Source of the DNA: Erythroxylum novogranatense
Lineage: Eukaryota > Streptophyta > Magnoliopsida > Malpighiales > Erythroxylaceae
NCBI GenBank assembly: GCA_029891385.1
Contig: CM057233.1
Coordinates: 56,638,063-56,702,062 of the forward strand
Reading direction: 5' to 3'
DNA length: 64,000 bases
The position numbers and the translations under genes are program-made. Every line of letters begins with the position of its first letter. Within the stretch, counting starts at the first letter, position 1. Below are positions 1-10,756 of this stretch, piece after piece. The notes beneath the pieces are model-generated. The model searched no databases, was not told where the DNA came from, and was given only the letters and a program-made list of their open reading frames with translations.

Positions 1-170
1 TGAAGATCATCACTTTGGCTTTATTTTGTTTTGATGTTGTATTATTTTCTTTAATGGTATCTAAAAGATCCATTGATTCAAGATGCATTTCAACATCAAT
101 CATCCATGACATATAATTATGGCCCGCAACATCAAGAGCAGCGAACTCAATTTTGACAAGATTGGACATG
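1..170 (-). CDS. Copia gag, N-terminal fragment (E0)
   Basis: Start codon at 170-168; the frame stays open for 56 codons to the window edge. The product begins MSNLVKIEFAALDVAG and continues through GHNYMSWMIDVEMHL and an LLDTIKENN segment. This is the N-terminal gag pattern of a common plant copia group (DUF4219/UBN2-type), in which a conserved Y-x-x-W motif lies about 25 residues from the start. Gag forms the virus-like particle in the cytoplasm. The piece is short, so the call rests on the Y-x-x-W region and on its position downstream of an LTR and primer-binding site. Nothing seen here is broken. Confidence 0.75.
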
Positions 171-491
171 TTGGCAACTATTATACAATAGAGAGAAATA
201 ATTAATACAGTTATTCAAATAGATATTAAATTAAATAAATCACATGCCATGCTCATATGCTATGCCAATAAGCAACAAAGGGATCATACAAAATGCTATT
301 ACTAAGAGAAAAAAATTGCGATCGGAATCATTTAGCTCTACACTAAGAATAAAACAAAGATACATAATGGCAATAATTATACAAAAACATAATGTAGCGG
401 ACAACATTTGAATTATATTTTGAGGTATGAAATAATGTGTAGGGATGAAGTAAAATATGTAGAAGTGGTATCTATTTATAGAAAAAAAATG

Positions 492-563
492 ACCGTTAAC
501 TAGCCATTATTTTTTTTACCGTTAACTAGCCGTTATTTTTTTTACCGTTAACTAGCCGTTATA
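492..563. repeat. 26 bp tandem repeat in E0 leader
   Basis: About 2.7 copies of a 26 bp unit start at 492, 518 and 544. Each contains ACCGTTAACTAGCC followed by a run of T. The GTTAAC core is a small palindrome. It sits in the untranslated leader between the E0 primer-binding site and gag. Confidence 0.85.
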
Positions 564-673
564 ATATATATTATTAAATTATTTATCTAAAACACATAAT
601 TGATAATAAGATATATGTAGTAAAATTAATAATATCATAAGTAGAATTAATGTAGATAAATGGAAAAATAAAT

Positions 674-757
674 GGAAGAACTTACATTTATTTGATGTAC
701 GTAAACGGAAGAACCTTACGTTTGTTTGATGTACGTAAACGGAAGAACCTTATGATT
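674..757. repeat. 33-34 bp tandem repeat in E0 leader
   Basis: Units start at 674, 707 and 741. They share GGAAGAAC and GATGTACGTAAAC. The third copy is incomplete. The repeat lies in the E0 leader close to the primer-binding site. Confidence 0.85.
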
Positions 758-795
758 GCTTGAAGTTGATAAGCCGAAATGTAGATATTAGAGCT

Positions 796-807
796 TCGTG
801 CTGATAA
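796..807 (-). other. E0 primer-binding site, not the usual initiator-Met type
   Basis: Immediately inside the LTR the minus strand reads CG then TTATCAGCACGA. The plant default TGGTATCAGAGC, complementary to initiator-Met tRNA, is absent. The position fits a primer-binding site for a different tRNA or an internal tRNA fragment. I cannot name the tRNA without a search. Confidence 0.5.
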
Positions 808-809
808 CG

Positions 810-1056
810 TGTTATAAAACCGAAACTAAAATGCAAGAATATTTGGGAGAGGAGAATTCTTCTTATCAAAATGGTGTATCTAACCCTTCTATTTATAGTA
901 CAAAATTTCTAATAAAATACTATGATAATAAAAGTGGTTCACCAACTATTAAGTGGTGCGTTTGGTGTACTAACAATTAAGTGGTGCATTTGGTGCATTA
1001 ATAATTAAGTGGTGTATTAACCATTAGTGGCACACCATTTTCTATCTTTTATAACA
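810..1056 (-). repeat. E0 5' LTR, 247 bp
   Basis: The ends are an inverted repeat, TGTTATAA and TTATAACA. Inside are three copies of a 28 bp unit beginning AAGTGGTG at 951, 979 and 1007. An AT-rich stretch at 885-930 includes a TATTTATAGTA motif. Short LTRs are usual for many copia lineages. Confidence 0.75.
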
Positions 1057-1851
1057 AAATGAAAATTGTTTAGTATTAACAGTTCTATGTCACTTATTTC
1101 ACAAATAGCTTTGCTGTTATAAGAAAAGATCATGTCAAATAGAGGACCAGTAGTATAGTGCCAAAAATACTCCACAGATAGTCCACAACAATATAAATAA
1201 CTCTAGAAAAGGTTTCTGCGTCATACATGGATGCTAAAATGACCACACAAGATAGAAGACAACAATATGTTTAATTTGGAGAAAAACTAAACTCCATATT
1301 ATTATTCCTGCTAGATGCTGATGGCAATGTCACAAAAGTTGTTGCTACAATATTTTTTCTAACATCAGAGGAAATATAATTCCACAATACTAATATTCTC
1401 AACCTCATAGCAATTATGTGAATTTCATTTTCGTTTTTTAAACATTGGCTTGAACCATCAACATGGAAACTAAGGTAACCAAATCATAACTTTTTTATGT
1501 GAAAGAAATGGAAAAGAGCTCCATCGTTGGTCCTTTATTTCATAAAATGACAACGAACATACAAGGAGTACTATATTATAGATTCACATCTAAATCCAGA
1601 ATGCTGATGCGTAGAAAAGCTGAAATCTAAATATTTATCTGAATGAAGAAAACATGTTCTCAGCCAAAGGACAGAAAGAGGGGGAACGAAAGCCTTACAT
1701 TAAAATGCATATGGTTCCATGTAAGTATTACTTAAGGCACCAAATTTCCTCATTGTTGAAATTCACCATTTCCACAGAGAAGTATATACACCAAACTTGG
1801 ATTAAAAACAAAGTAAATATTCAGGAAAAGACAAAGATGCTTTTTGCTCAC
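1057..1851 (-). other. P4H intron 5, visible part
   Basis: AT-rich sequence between the E0 LTR and the splice donor of P4H exon 5 (GTGAGC reading down from 1851). I looked on the minus strand for the next P4H exon, expected to encode an SFLLYLS...EEGGET segment, and did not find it. The short open frames here have no recognisable product. Confidence 0.6.
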
Positions 1852-1947
1852 CCTTTGACTTGTTTGTGGACTATATTCAGCTGGGTTAAATGAATCGTAA
1901 TGTGAATCATACTTCTGTCCAATTTGATCGCGCAAAATATTGAATGA
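1852..1947 (-). CDS. P4H exon 5
   Basis: 96 bp, 32 codons, phase 0 at both ends. The acceptor reads TTTTGCAG just above 1947 and the donor is GTGAGC below 1852. The peptide starts SFNILRDQIGQKY and includes DSHYDSFNPAEY. The H-Y-D in the middle (about residues 184-186 of the protein) matches the Fe(II)-binding H-x-D of 2-oxoglutarate dioxygenases. The family normally has AFN[IV]LRYEIGQ here. It lies 50.6 kb from exon 4, across the whole transposon nest. Confidence 0.92.
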
Positions 1948-2148
1948 CTGCAAAATGGATATCAATCACAAAATGGATAATACTACTGGGGATTCGAATA
2001 GAAAAGCTCTAAACTACGCATTAACTGGTCAAGTAATGAAGTCAAATCATACTGTTAAAAAAAAATTCTGGAAGCCAACCACTCCAATATAATACAGAGA
2101 ACAAACATGGCTCAACGAGCTTAGATAGTGAGCTGAAAAAAGAAAAGA
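1948..2148 (-). other. P4H intron 4, acceptor-side remnant
   Basis: Host intron sequence between exon 5 and the E1 insertion. It ends at the GATTA target duplication (2149-2153). With the matching piece at 43950-44328 it reconstructs an ancestral intron of roughly 0.6 kb. Confidence 0.75.
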
Positions 2149-2153
2149 GATTA

Positions 2154-2612
2154 TGTTGTGAATGGACCATCAACGCAGAAGTAGCAGCAGCTCAACGTTG
2201 ATGATGGACCCAGTGCTCCTCAGGTCCTATGAAGAAGCTCAAGGACCAGGGTTGATTCTAGCAGACTTCAAGGTTATGTGTGGGCTGCCAACTCAGCTAC
2301 TGCCACGTCCAAGGATGCGTAATGATTCATGCGATTACATTTGAAGGCGTTAGAATCATGCGATGCGTTAGAAGGGTTCGTTTATTAGGACAAGTTCACC
2401 AGAAAGTTGTTATGATATCACTATTTTGCTATTTGTCTTCTCTTCTCTCATCCTTGATTCTCTCTGTCTCTCATCTCTGTTTCTGAAACTTTCATTATAG
2501 CATGCTGCGGGTTTCACGTAACCCAGCTGAAATCAATATAGAATCCAATTTCATTGAATTTCCTTGGCTCTTATATATTTTTCTTTACTGTTGTTGAGAA
2601 ACAAACACAACA
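2154..2612 (+). repeat. E1 5' LTR, 459 bp
   Basis: Begins TGTTGTGAATGG and ends AAACACAACA. It matches 43489-43944 along its length with scattered substitutions and small indels. The sequence just inside, TTGGCACTTTCATT, occupies the primer-binding position but is not the initiator-Met type. Confidence 0.92.
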
Positions 2613-2640
2613 TTGGCACTTTCATTAACCCTCTACAAAG

Positions 2641-3451
2641 ATGGTAGAGCATCAAATACGTATGAAGGTTTTAGATGATAACGTCAAATCCATTGCCGAC
2701 TCTCAGTCTACTTTGAGGCGCGACTTTGATTTGTTAACTTCCGCTGTGGAGGACCAAAAACGCCTTCTCCAAGAACTGCTGGGTCGTTTCTCTGCCATGT
2801 CTCCTCACAAATCCTCTGGGGTCGGCTGATTCAAAGGGTGCTTCTCCTTCTATGGATGGGTCCGGTTTCAATCCTCTTGGCCGCCACAAACCCGCTCTAG
2901 TGCAAATGGTTTATTTTTCTGGAGTCCATCCGGATCGTTGGGTCATCCAGGCTGATCGTTATTTTGAGTTTTATCAAATTCATATGGACGATCGTGTCAT
3001 TATTTCTTCTTTTTACTTCGATGATGCTGCAACGAACTGGTATGATTGGATGCACCGTAACCATCAGCTCTCTGGTTGGCAACCATTCACAAAGGCTATT
3101 TTAAAACGCTTCAGACCACGTGATCTTGAGGAACCTGAAGATCTCTTGGCCAAGCTCCAGTAGGTTTCTTCCGTGAGTCACTACTCAGTTTGAAGCCATC
3201 ACCAATCGCACAGTGCATTTGCCAACCCATTTTCTTGTCCACTATTTTATTTTGGGTTTACGGGCTGACATTAAACACTCTGTTTTAGTACATAAACCCA
3301 CCACATTGGATGCAGCAATGAGTCTAGCCCACCTCCATGAGCAAAGAACACAATTTGAAAAAGGTTTTCTCAAACCCTCTCTTGGTCATTCGAAGCCCCC
3401 CCACCCACCTCCACCACTACTCATTTCACGCCTACTGTTGCACCACCCACG
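2641..3451 (+). pseudogene. E1 gag (broken)
   Basis: The start at 2641 opens MVEHQIRMKVLDDNVKSIAD, a coiled-coil-like N-terminus. The frame stops at 2829. It resumes in another frame near 2852 with a capsid-like region (YFSGVHPDRWVIQADRYFEF, then SGWQPFTKAILKRF), stops at 3163, and resumes from about 3213 with LRADIKHSVL and LAHLHEQR. This W-x3-A-x3-F and FxxAxxxRF pattern is typical of gypsy gag (retrotrans_gag). At least two frameshifts and stops separate the pieces. A proline-rich linker (3395-3450) precedes the zinc knuckle. Confidence 0.8.
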
Positions 3452-4015
3452 ATGACATCACCTAGTGGCAGCCGAGTTCCCTTTTGCCGCTTAACTCTGT
3501 CAAAAGCTGCTCAACGGCGTGCTAAAGGTCTTTGCTATCATTGTGATGAGAAGTACACATGGGGTCACAAATGCAAGGCCAAATCACAGCTACTTTTATT
3601 GGAAGATGATTTTGTCCCACCGGATTCTACAGATCCGCCTACCCTCTCACCATCCCATGAACCTACAGTTGTCGACTCTGCATTTTCCAGCCCTATTCCA
3701 CCTTCCGAACCACATTCCACCATCTCCTATAATGCTCTCGCTGGGGGCTGTTCTCCTTCTACCCTTCGATTTCAAGGCACGGTGCACGATAACCCAGTTC
3801 AGGTACTCCTTGATGGAGGTAGTACCCATAATTTTGTCCAGACCAGGGTGGCCAAGTTTTTGAACTTACCAGTCACTATGGCTCCAAGTTTTTCAGTTCT
3901 AGTTGGCAGTGGGGAGCGTCTACTTTGCACTGGCATAGTCAAGCAGGTTCCCTTACTCATTCAGGGCACCGAAATTGCTGTTGATTTCTATGTTCTTCCT
4001 ATCCAAGGTTAGGAT
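3452..4015 (+). pseudogene. E1 zinc knuckle and aspartic protease
   Basis: An open frame of 186 codons. A CCHC knuckle, CYHCDEKYTWGHKC, marks the gag nucleocapsid. About 100 residues on is the retropepsin active site in the form LLDGGSTHNF; relatives usually have D-S-G-S, so the second position has changed to Gly. A TAG at 4012 ends the frame just before MVLGVAWL, which continues the protease in phase, so this stop is a point mutation inside the polyprotein. Confidence 0.85.
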
Positions 4016-5060
4016 ATGGTTCTCGGTGTCGCTTGGTTATCTACACTTGGGCTAGTTATGATGGATTATAGTGCCTCTATTTTTGAATTCACTCATCACG
4101 GTCAACAAATACGTTGGACTGGAGAAGCCCCTCCGGTGGCCCAGGCGATTCAATTTAACGGGTTACGTCGACTACATCACATCAGTACTATTGCCGAATA
4201 TTTCCGATTAGATTTGGTCTCCCTAATCGCAAGTAGTACTGCTCCGACTCATGCTGACGTTGAGGAATTGTTGGGCTCATTTGCAGATGTGTTTCTTAAA
4301 CCTCAAGGCCTACCCCCTCATCGCGACTGCGATCACTCTATTTATTTGCTGCCTAATAACGAGCCCGTCAATGTGAAACCATACCAGTATCCCCATTTTC
4401 AGAAACAGGAACTTGAAAAATTGGTCACTGAGATGTTGCAAGAAGGGGTCATTCGGCCAAGCACAAGTCCCTTCTCTTCTCCTGCCCTGTTGGTGAGGAA
4501 GAAGGATGGCACGTGGCGCTTTTGTGTTGATTATCGGGCCCTGAATGCAATCACCGTCAAGGATCGCTTTCCTATTCCGTCAATTGATGAGCTATTTGAT
4601 GAATTGTTTGGGGCCAAATATTTTTCCAAATTGGATTTGCTGGCTGCGTATCATCAGGTTAGGGTCTGAGTGGGGGACGAGTGTAAGACAACATTTCGAA
4701 CGCACGACGGACACTACGAATTCCTTGTTATGCCGTTCAGACTTACCAATGCACCCTCAACCTTTCAGAGCTTAATGAATAATGTGTTTCACCCTTACCT
4801 ACGCCACTTTGTCCTCATTTTTTTCAATGACATCTTGATCTATAGTCCTACTTGGGAGCCACACTTGGAGCACCTTCACCTTGTTTTATCAGTCTTTCGA
4901 GCCAATCACTTGGTGGCCAAACGATCTAAGTGCCTTTTTGGCCAAACTACAGTGGGCTATCTTGGGCATGTAATCTCCTACCAGGGAGTTGCGTTCGACC
5001 CTAAAAAAATCATAGCAATTTAGAATTGGCCCACCCCCAGTTCTGTTAAGCACGTTCGTG
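4016..5060 (+). pseudogene. E1 reverse transcriptase (inactive)
   Basis: In order: protease end (LGVAWLSTLG), RT fingers (GVIRPSTSPFSSPALLVRKK), WRFCVDYRALN, FSKLDLLAAYHQV, then a TGA at 4667. RT continues with TTFRTHDGHYEFLVMPFRLT. The catalytic box reads FFNDIL where the family has F-[FV]-D-D-I, so the first metal-binding Asp is Asn and the enzyme would be dead even without the stops. A further TAG at 5021 interrupts the palm/thumb join (IIAI stop NWPTP). Confidence 0.9.
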
Positions 5061-5671
5061 GTTTTCTCAGCTTGGCTGGGTATTACCGTCGCTTCATACG
5101 TCATTTTACTTTTATTGCTAGCCCTCTTACGGACTTACTTCGCAAGGACAACTTTCGGTGGAATACGGAGACTGCACAGGCTTTTGAAATGCTTAAGCAA
5201 GTATTGAGTATCGCCTCTGTTTTAGGGCTACCTGACTTCACCAAAGCCTTCACTGTAAAGATAGATGCATCAGGCACGGGAATCGGAGTAGTGTTGTCTC
5301 AAAAAAACATCCCATCGCCTTCTTTAGTCAACAACTAAGTGTCCGAATGCAGCAAGAGTCTGCGTACCAAAGGAAGATGTACGCAATTACTTAGGCTATT
5401 TCCAAATGGCGACAATATTTTCTGGGGCGGAAATTCACAATTATTACTGATCAACAGTCCCTAAAGACTCTTACAGAACAAGTAATCCAAACCCCAGAGC
5501 AACAAATATTGTTAGGCAAATTAATTGGTTATGATTTCGAAATTGTGTATCGGCCTGGTAAGTTAAATGGTGCTGTTGATGCCCTTTCACGTATTCCATT
5601 TGTTCAATTTTTGGCTCTCTCGACTGTTGCTTTTGATATCATTAATGAACTTTGAGCAGCTAATCTTAATT
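5061..5671 (+). pseudogene. E1 RNase H and start of integrase linker
   Basis: From 5072 the connection domain reads [13 protein letters not shown] and LTDLLRKDNFRW, then RNase H with VKIDASGTGIGVVL. The frame breaks near 5320. It recovers from about 5396: KWRQYFLGRKFTIITDQQSL, ending YRPGKLNGAVDALSRI. After a TGA near 5653 the E1 sequence is cut at 5671 by the left end of E2. The integrase zinc finger and most of its core, which should follow, are absent from the window. Confidence 0.85.
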
Positions 5672-7769
5672 TGTTAGGCCTCGAATTTTTTTATATGATG
5701 ATATTAAGCATGAATTGTGGTAATTGTGGTTTTATGCTTTGATTTGATTAACTTGAGAACATTAGTGGGTTTACTTGAGTTTACTACGGTTAAATGAGAA
5801 TTAATAGGTAAAAGTTTATGAGGGTATTTTGGAAAGTTTGCTTGAGTTGGAATGGATTTGGGCTTAGCTAAGAGGGGTATTATGGTCTTAATATTATTTT
5901 TGCCCTAAGTAGGGAATTAGAAAGAGAAAGAGGAAAAGAAAAAAAAAGAAGAAGAGAAGAAGAGGAGAGTGCGTCGTCGGTGGAGAAGAAGAAGAGAAGA
6001 AGAGAGTTTTGTGGTTTCAGCGTTTCCGACAGTTTCGAATCATTTCCGGGTAAGTCATCCTTCGTTTAACTTGGTTTTGGGTTAGATTTTAACCTAGAGA
6101 ATGGAGAAAGTAGCAGAATCGATGATTTAGGGTTTTGAGTGAAAAAGATGGGAAGATCCTTGGGTTGATATGTTTGTGTTGGATTGGAAGCTTAGAATGG
6201 GTTAGAACTGTAGTATAAGTCTTGATCTATGCCTTAGATGTGTTGCATTTGAGTTTGAAATAGATTGGAATTGGAAAATCTGAGATTTTTCGGGTTCGGG
6301 AACGTTTCCCCGATCCGCACGTCGCGACGTGCTTCAAAACACGCCAAGGCGTCGAATTTAGGCACGCCCGCGTGCATGCGTATGGTGCACGTCGTCGCGG
6401 CGTGCCGGGGAGGTGTGCACGCCGCGACGTGCACGGGCGACTCACCGCGAAGGCTTGGCCTTCGTCGCGGCGAACGAAACCTTCGCCGCGGCGAGCAACG
6501 CCTTCGCCGCGGCGAGCGTGGCCCTCTTCGCGGCGAGCCCCCTTTTGTCCAAAAATGAAATTTTTAGTATTTTGGGCATATCTTTTGGTGTAGATGTCCG
6601 ATTAAGGTGATTCTTGATCCGTTGTGACCTAGAAATAAAGGGCTACAAGTTGTATGAAGAAGGGAAGTTCGGAATTTGTTTTGAAGGGTTCGAGAATTTA
6701 GTTGGAAGTCGGATGGAGACCTTTAATGCTTTATTTTAATTGTCAAGCTTTATGAAATATTTTCTATGGATTATTAATTAAATGAGAACTTGGTTTATTT
6801 TAGGGAACCAAGCTGATTTGACCCAATCGCAAGAGGAAGGATAGCAGTGAGTCTGATACTCAAGCGATACTAGGTGGGTAATATGTTTATGGTTATTGTG
6901 TGTATGGGCAAATTGCCTGATGTGTGCTTGCTTGCATTATATGACATTACTTGTATTGAATTACATGAGGAATATTGGATATGCCTTTGATTATGATTAT
7001 GTATGGCTTCATAGGCCGTATGGAAATGGACAAGAATGAAAATTTAGAAAACTGTGAAAAATGCTTTGAGCATGAATCGAATGGATTATGTGATTTGTTT
7101 TGGGTAAGAGAGTTACAGATGGAGTCACGTGCACGTTGACATAAAGCCTTCTCCCGGCTGCCCGCTTGAGGCCACGAGATCCTTGAGAAATAGAACTCGG
7201 ATAGTTTACGGATTTACCTTTGGTTTATCCGGATCGTTTACAGAACTCTCGAGCCAATTGTTGTGCATACATGATCGATTTGTTGAGCATAACACATGAT
7301 GGATTTGACAGACTTGTTGCATAATGATTGTTATGCTGAGAAATAGAAATTGCATGACCTATGTTTATATGAATGTGAATATATTGATGACTTTGGATTT
7401 GCTAGTAATATATACATATATGCTTGATTGTGTGGCTCGTTGCCAATGGCTATAAACGTATATGCCACTGAGCTTCGCAGCTCACCCCATTACTCTCTCC
7501 TCCTCAGGTGCAGATCGAGAAGAGTGTCGACCTTGCAAGGCATCGGAAACTTCAAGCTAGTTAGGAGCCTTGTTAAGTTAGTAATTTGGTTAGCCCACCA
7601 ACATTTCATCATGGAGCATACTTATGTATTTTGAATTTTAAACTTTATTTTGTATTACGCTGCATTTGAGAATATTGTTGAATGTCTTCGAATGACAATG
7701 ACAGATGGTTTATACATTTGGAATGATTAATACATGTTTAGAATGCATGTGTAGAACGTATATATGTAT
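5672..7769 (+). repeat. E2 5' LTR, first part
   Basis: Starts TGTTAGGCC; the other end (17537) is GGGCCCAACA, so the first G-to-A change breaks an otherwise good terminal inverted repeat. It is interrupted at 7769 by copia C1 with TSD TGTAT and resumes at 17397. It contains a purine-rich block (5925-6005), a GC-rich hairpin cassette (6296-6545), and a GAGCT-TCGC-AGCTC stem-loop at 7470-7483 followed by a pyrimidine tract and CAG|GTG. Confidence 0.85.
6296..6545. repeat. GC-rich hairpin cassette in E2 LTR
   Basis: A sharp GC island in AT-rich LTR. Arms 6385-6405 and 6417-6434 pair over 18 bp (one arm carries a TCG bulge) around an 11 nt loop. At 6459-6542 lie four 21 bp tandem units with the core TTCGCCGCGGCGAG. 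Apparent Ala/Arg-rich proteins read here are by-products of this repeat. Confidence 0.85.
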
Positions 7770-8270
7770 TGTAGGAAAATCCCGGTGTGAGCATCACATG
7801 CCCACGGTGCGGAAAACAAAATTTTATTAGGGACCTTCAAAGCCGGGATCCATGTGTATATATATACAAACTCAAACCGAGCGACCAAAGGAGACCGTCT
7901 CTAACGGTATCCACGCAGAGATCGGAGAACCTAACCGGACAAACCCTTTGACCGGGAATAGCTAGAACAAATTAAAGGCTGCTAGATCTTACCTTTGTTC
8001 ATGGAGAGCTTAGGTCAATGAAGATGGAGGATGAAAAACTTGGAGAAGAGAGTGAAAATCGATGGAGAAGGTGAAGGCTTAGGTTTTCTCAAAACCTTAC
8101 TTTCTTTTCAATCCACGACCATGACCTTTCTAACTCACCTTTCTATATGTCTTTTAACATTTTCAAGACATAATAAATGCTAATGGTGAGTCATCCATCC
8201 ACTAACCCTTTATATATATATATATATATATAAAGGCAAAATGATGTCTTCTCCTCCTTCCTCCACATTA

Positions 8271-8319
<49 letters not shown>

Positions 8320-9599
8320 TAATTAATTAATCATATATATATGTATATATATATTCTTTGAAGTGGTCCAATCTGCTGGGTTGGTCTACCGCCTACCGGT
8401 CCCGTATGGGAAAAACCCCGAAGCGTTTTTCGGCAATATCGATGTCGCGATCTCATCGGGACATATCTCGATCTCATCGGGATCCATTTAATCTGTTGCT
8501 CTCCATATATTGGAACTCTGTCCAAAACTATTTTACGAGTTCTCCGAGACACTCTTATCGTGTGACCCATTAGGTTCCGGTTATGTTGGCCACTTAGATC
8601 AACACTTAATCTAAGCAAGTCATGGCGGTATCTAGCAACACATCATGACCCCAATTGACGGAAAGTAATTGGTTTGATGAATGAACATATATTCATCAGG
8701 AACCATATCACGAACCCTTCCATAGACAATTACCGTGCAATTCGTCCTTTCACCATCCTATACCCCACTTGGTTATGAGTATGGGCAATGTGTCAACTCT
8801 CACTAGACTGACTACGTCAAATCTAGTCAGTGATTTCAGTTCTTGTCTGGGACTCATTACTTTATATGTCATTGAAGACCCTCTTCACGACATACATACT
8901 CGACGAGATTTCTAAGTAATGACCCTGACAAGAGGCCATAGGTATCATCTTCTGCTATCACAGAAGTGGTGAATCCTCTATTGGCTACTCAATTACCTTC
9001 GAATACCTCAAACTGTACCCAAGCACCACCCTATGAGCGACCTCTGTAAGGCAACAAGGAATGGAGTCAAAGCACAGAATCAGTATCCAAGATATCCTTG
9101 AGCACCTCAAGTCTAAGGATACTTGCACCATTGCTATGATGAGATTATCACTGACATTAGAATAGGACATCCATGTGATGATCTCATGGAAGGTCATCCA
9201 ATGTACTTACTACCTCTAGTAAGCTTCCACATCTCAACCCTAAATATCTCATATTTACAGTTTCTGAGATCCACTGCTTGATCAAATCAAGGAGCATGAG
9301 ATGTGCTAGTCTTTCCGGATTACCGATGTCCAGTCTCAGTAATCCTATGACTAGGGATAATTTAGATAATGACATAATTGCACATGATATGAAGCTCAGT
9401 AGTGTGATCACGTCATAATTTCCTTCATGCTATGTCATATATCATGGACTTCATTAATTTGATTACAGATCTATATCAGTTCATAAATAATGAACAACAA
9501 ATTAATGAAATATGCCTTTTTTTATTTATTTATAAAGACTGTACACAAATTTGTACAAAATGCGCTAAAGGCGATTGCCTTTAGGGCACTACTCTAACA
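7770..9599 (-). repeat. C1 3' LTR, 1.83 kb
   Basis: Matches 15550-17391 end to end. Contains TA microsatellites at about 8212-8232 and 8275-8316. Relative to the other LTR it lacks single bases at many homopolymers in its left half; in the right half it keeps CAG/CTG triplets that the other copy lacks. Confidence 0.92.
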
Positions 9600-9613
9600 A
9601 TCTCCCACTTGAC

Positions 9614-10756
9614 CTAAAGCCAATCGCCTTGATATATAATACCATAGGCGAGTACATGAGAATCAAAACTCTTCTGTGACAATGGCTTCGTCAACAGATC
9701 AGCAATATTTTGCTCGGTGGGAACTCTCTCGATCTAGACATCACCACGTCCTATGATCTCCCTTATCAAATGATAGCTGCGGAGTACGTGTTTGGATCGT
9801 TGATGAGACCGTGGTTCTTTCGCCTGCGCAATAGCCCCATTGTTGTCACAATACAACTATATGGGCCCATCACTGCTAGGAACCACACCAAGTTCAGTAA
9901 TGAACTTCTTGATCCAAACTGCTTCCTTTACTGCTTCTGTAGCGGCAATGTACTCTTCCTCGGTTGTTGAATCGGCAGTCGTCTCTTGTTTGGAGCTCTT
10001 CCAACTGACTGCCCCGCCGTTCAGTGTGAATACATAACCTGATTGGGATTTGGAATCATCCTTATCAGTTGAAAATCGCATCTGATACCCGCTCACTTGG
10101 AGATCTCCATCCCCATATATCAAGAAAACATCCTTATTCCTTCGTAAGTACTTAAGGATATTCTTTACAGCCACCCAGTGACCCTCACCAGGATCCGATT
10201 GGTATCTGCTCGTAACACTTAGAGCATATGATACATCGGGTCTCGTACATAGCATAGTATACATCATAGATCCTACCGCTGATGCATACGAGATCATATC
10301 CATGCGCATCCTCTCATCTTGTGTCTTAGGACACATAGATTTCGAGAGTGTTATCCCATGAGTCACGGGAAGGTACCCTCTCTTGGATTGCTCCATGCTA
10401 AACCTCTTTAGCATCTTGTCTATGTACGTTGATTGTGAAAGACCAAGCAACCTTTTTGATCTATCTCTATAGATCCTTATCCCAAGGATATAAGTTGCTT
10501 CACCAAGGTCTTTCATGGAAAATTGTTTGGACAACCAAATCTTGACTGATTGCAGCATAGAGACATCGTTTCCTAGTAATAATATGTCATCCACATATAG
10601 CACAAGGAATACGATTGCAGTCCCATTAACCTTCTTATACACACAGTATTGATCCGGATTTTGTGAGAAACCAAACTCTTTGATTACCTCATCAAAACGG
10701 ATATTCCAACTCCTGGATGCTTGCTTCAATCCATAGATGGATTTTGAAGCTTGCAT
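9614..10756 (-). pseudogene. C1 reverse transcriptase (C-terminal half) and RNase H
   Basis: The frame opens KSIYGLKQASRSWNIRFDEV and has an intact catalytic box FLVLYVDDILLLGND, then LGEATYILGIRIYRD. RNase H follows (GYVFTLNGGAVSWKSSKQ, TEEEYIAATEAVKEAVW). A TAG at 9857 and a second near 9708 interrupt the C-terminal RNase H, which otherwise continues in the same frame (LYCDNNGAIAQAKEP, then EQNIADLLTKPL) to a TAG at 9614, just before the polypurine tract. RT and RNase H copy the element RNA into DNA in the cytoplasmic particle. Confidence 0.92.

Larger units (their letters stand above)
1..1056 (-). mobile_element. E0: Ty1/copia-type LTR retrotransposon, 5' end only
   Basis: The 5' portion of a minus-strand LTR element runs off the left edge of the window. 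Reading from the right it has an LTR (1056-810) bounded by TGTTATAA and TTATAACA, then a primer-binding site (807-796), an untranslated leader with two sets of short tandem repeats, and the start of gag at 170. The order and polarity agree with each other. It lies in what should be intron 5 of the P4H gene. The other half, including pol and the 3' LTR, is outside the window, so the target-site duplication cannot be checked; the right flank begins AAATG. Confidence 0.8.

Noticed and set aside
1057..1851. P4H exon 6 in this interval
   Set aside because: No minus-strand segment resembling the expected EEGGET or second-His region was found.
6265..6610. Overlapping Ala/Arg-rich open frames on both strands
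   Set aside because: They are produced by the GC-rich 21 bp repeats and hairpins in the E2 LTR; no start context, homology or codon bias supports a protein.
8212..8360. TA-rich tract as an origin or matrix-attachment site
   Set aside because: It is a simple TA microsatellite present in both C1 LTRs; nothing else supports a function.
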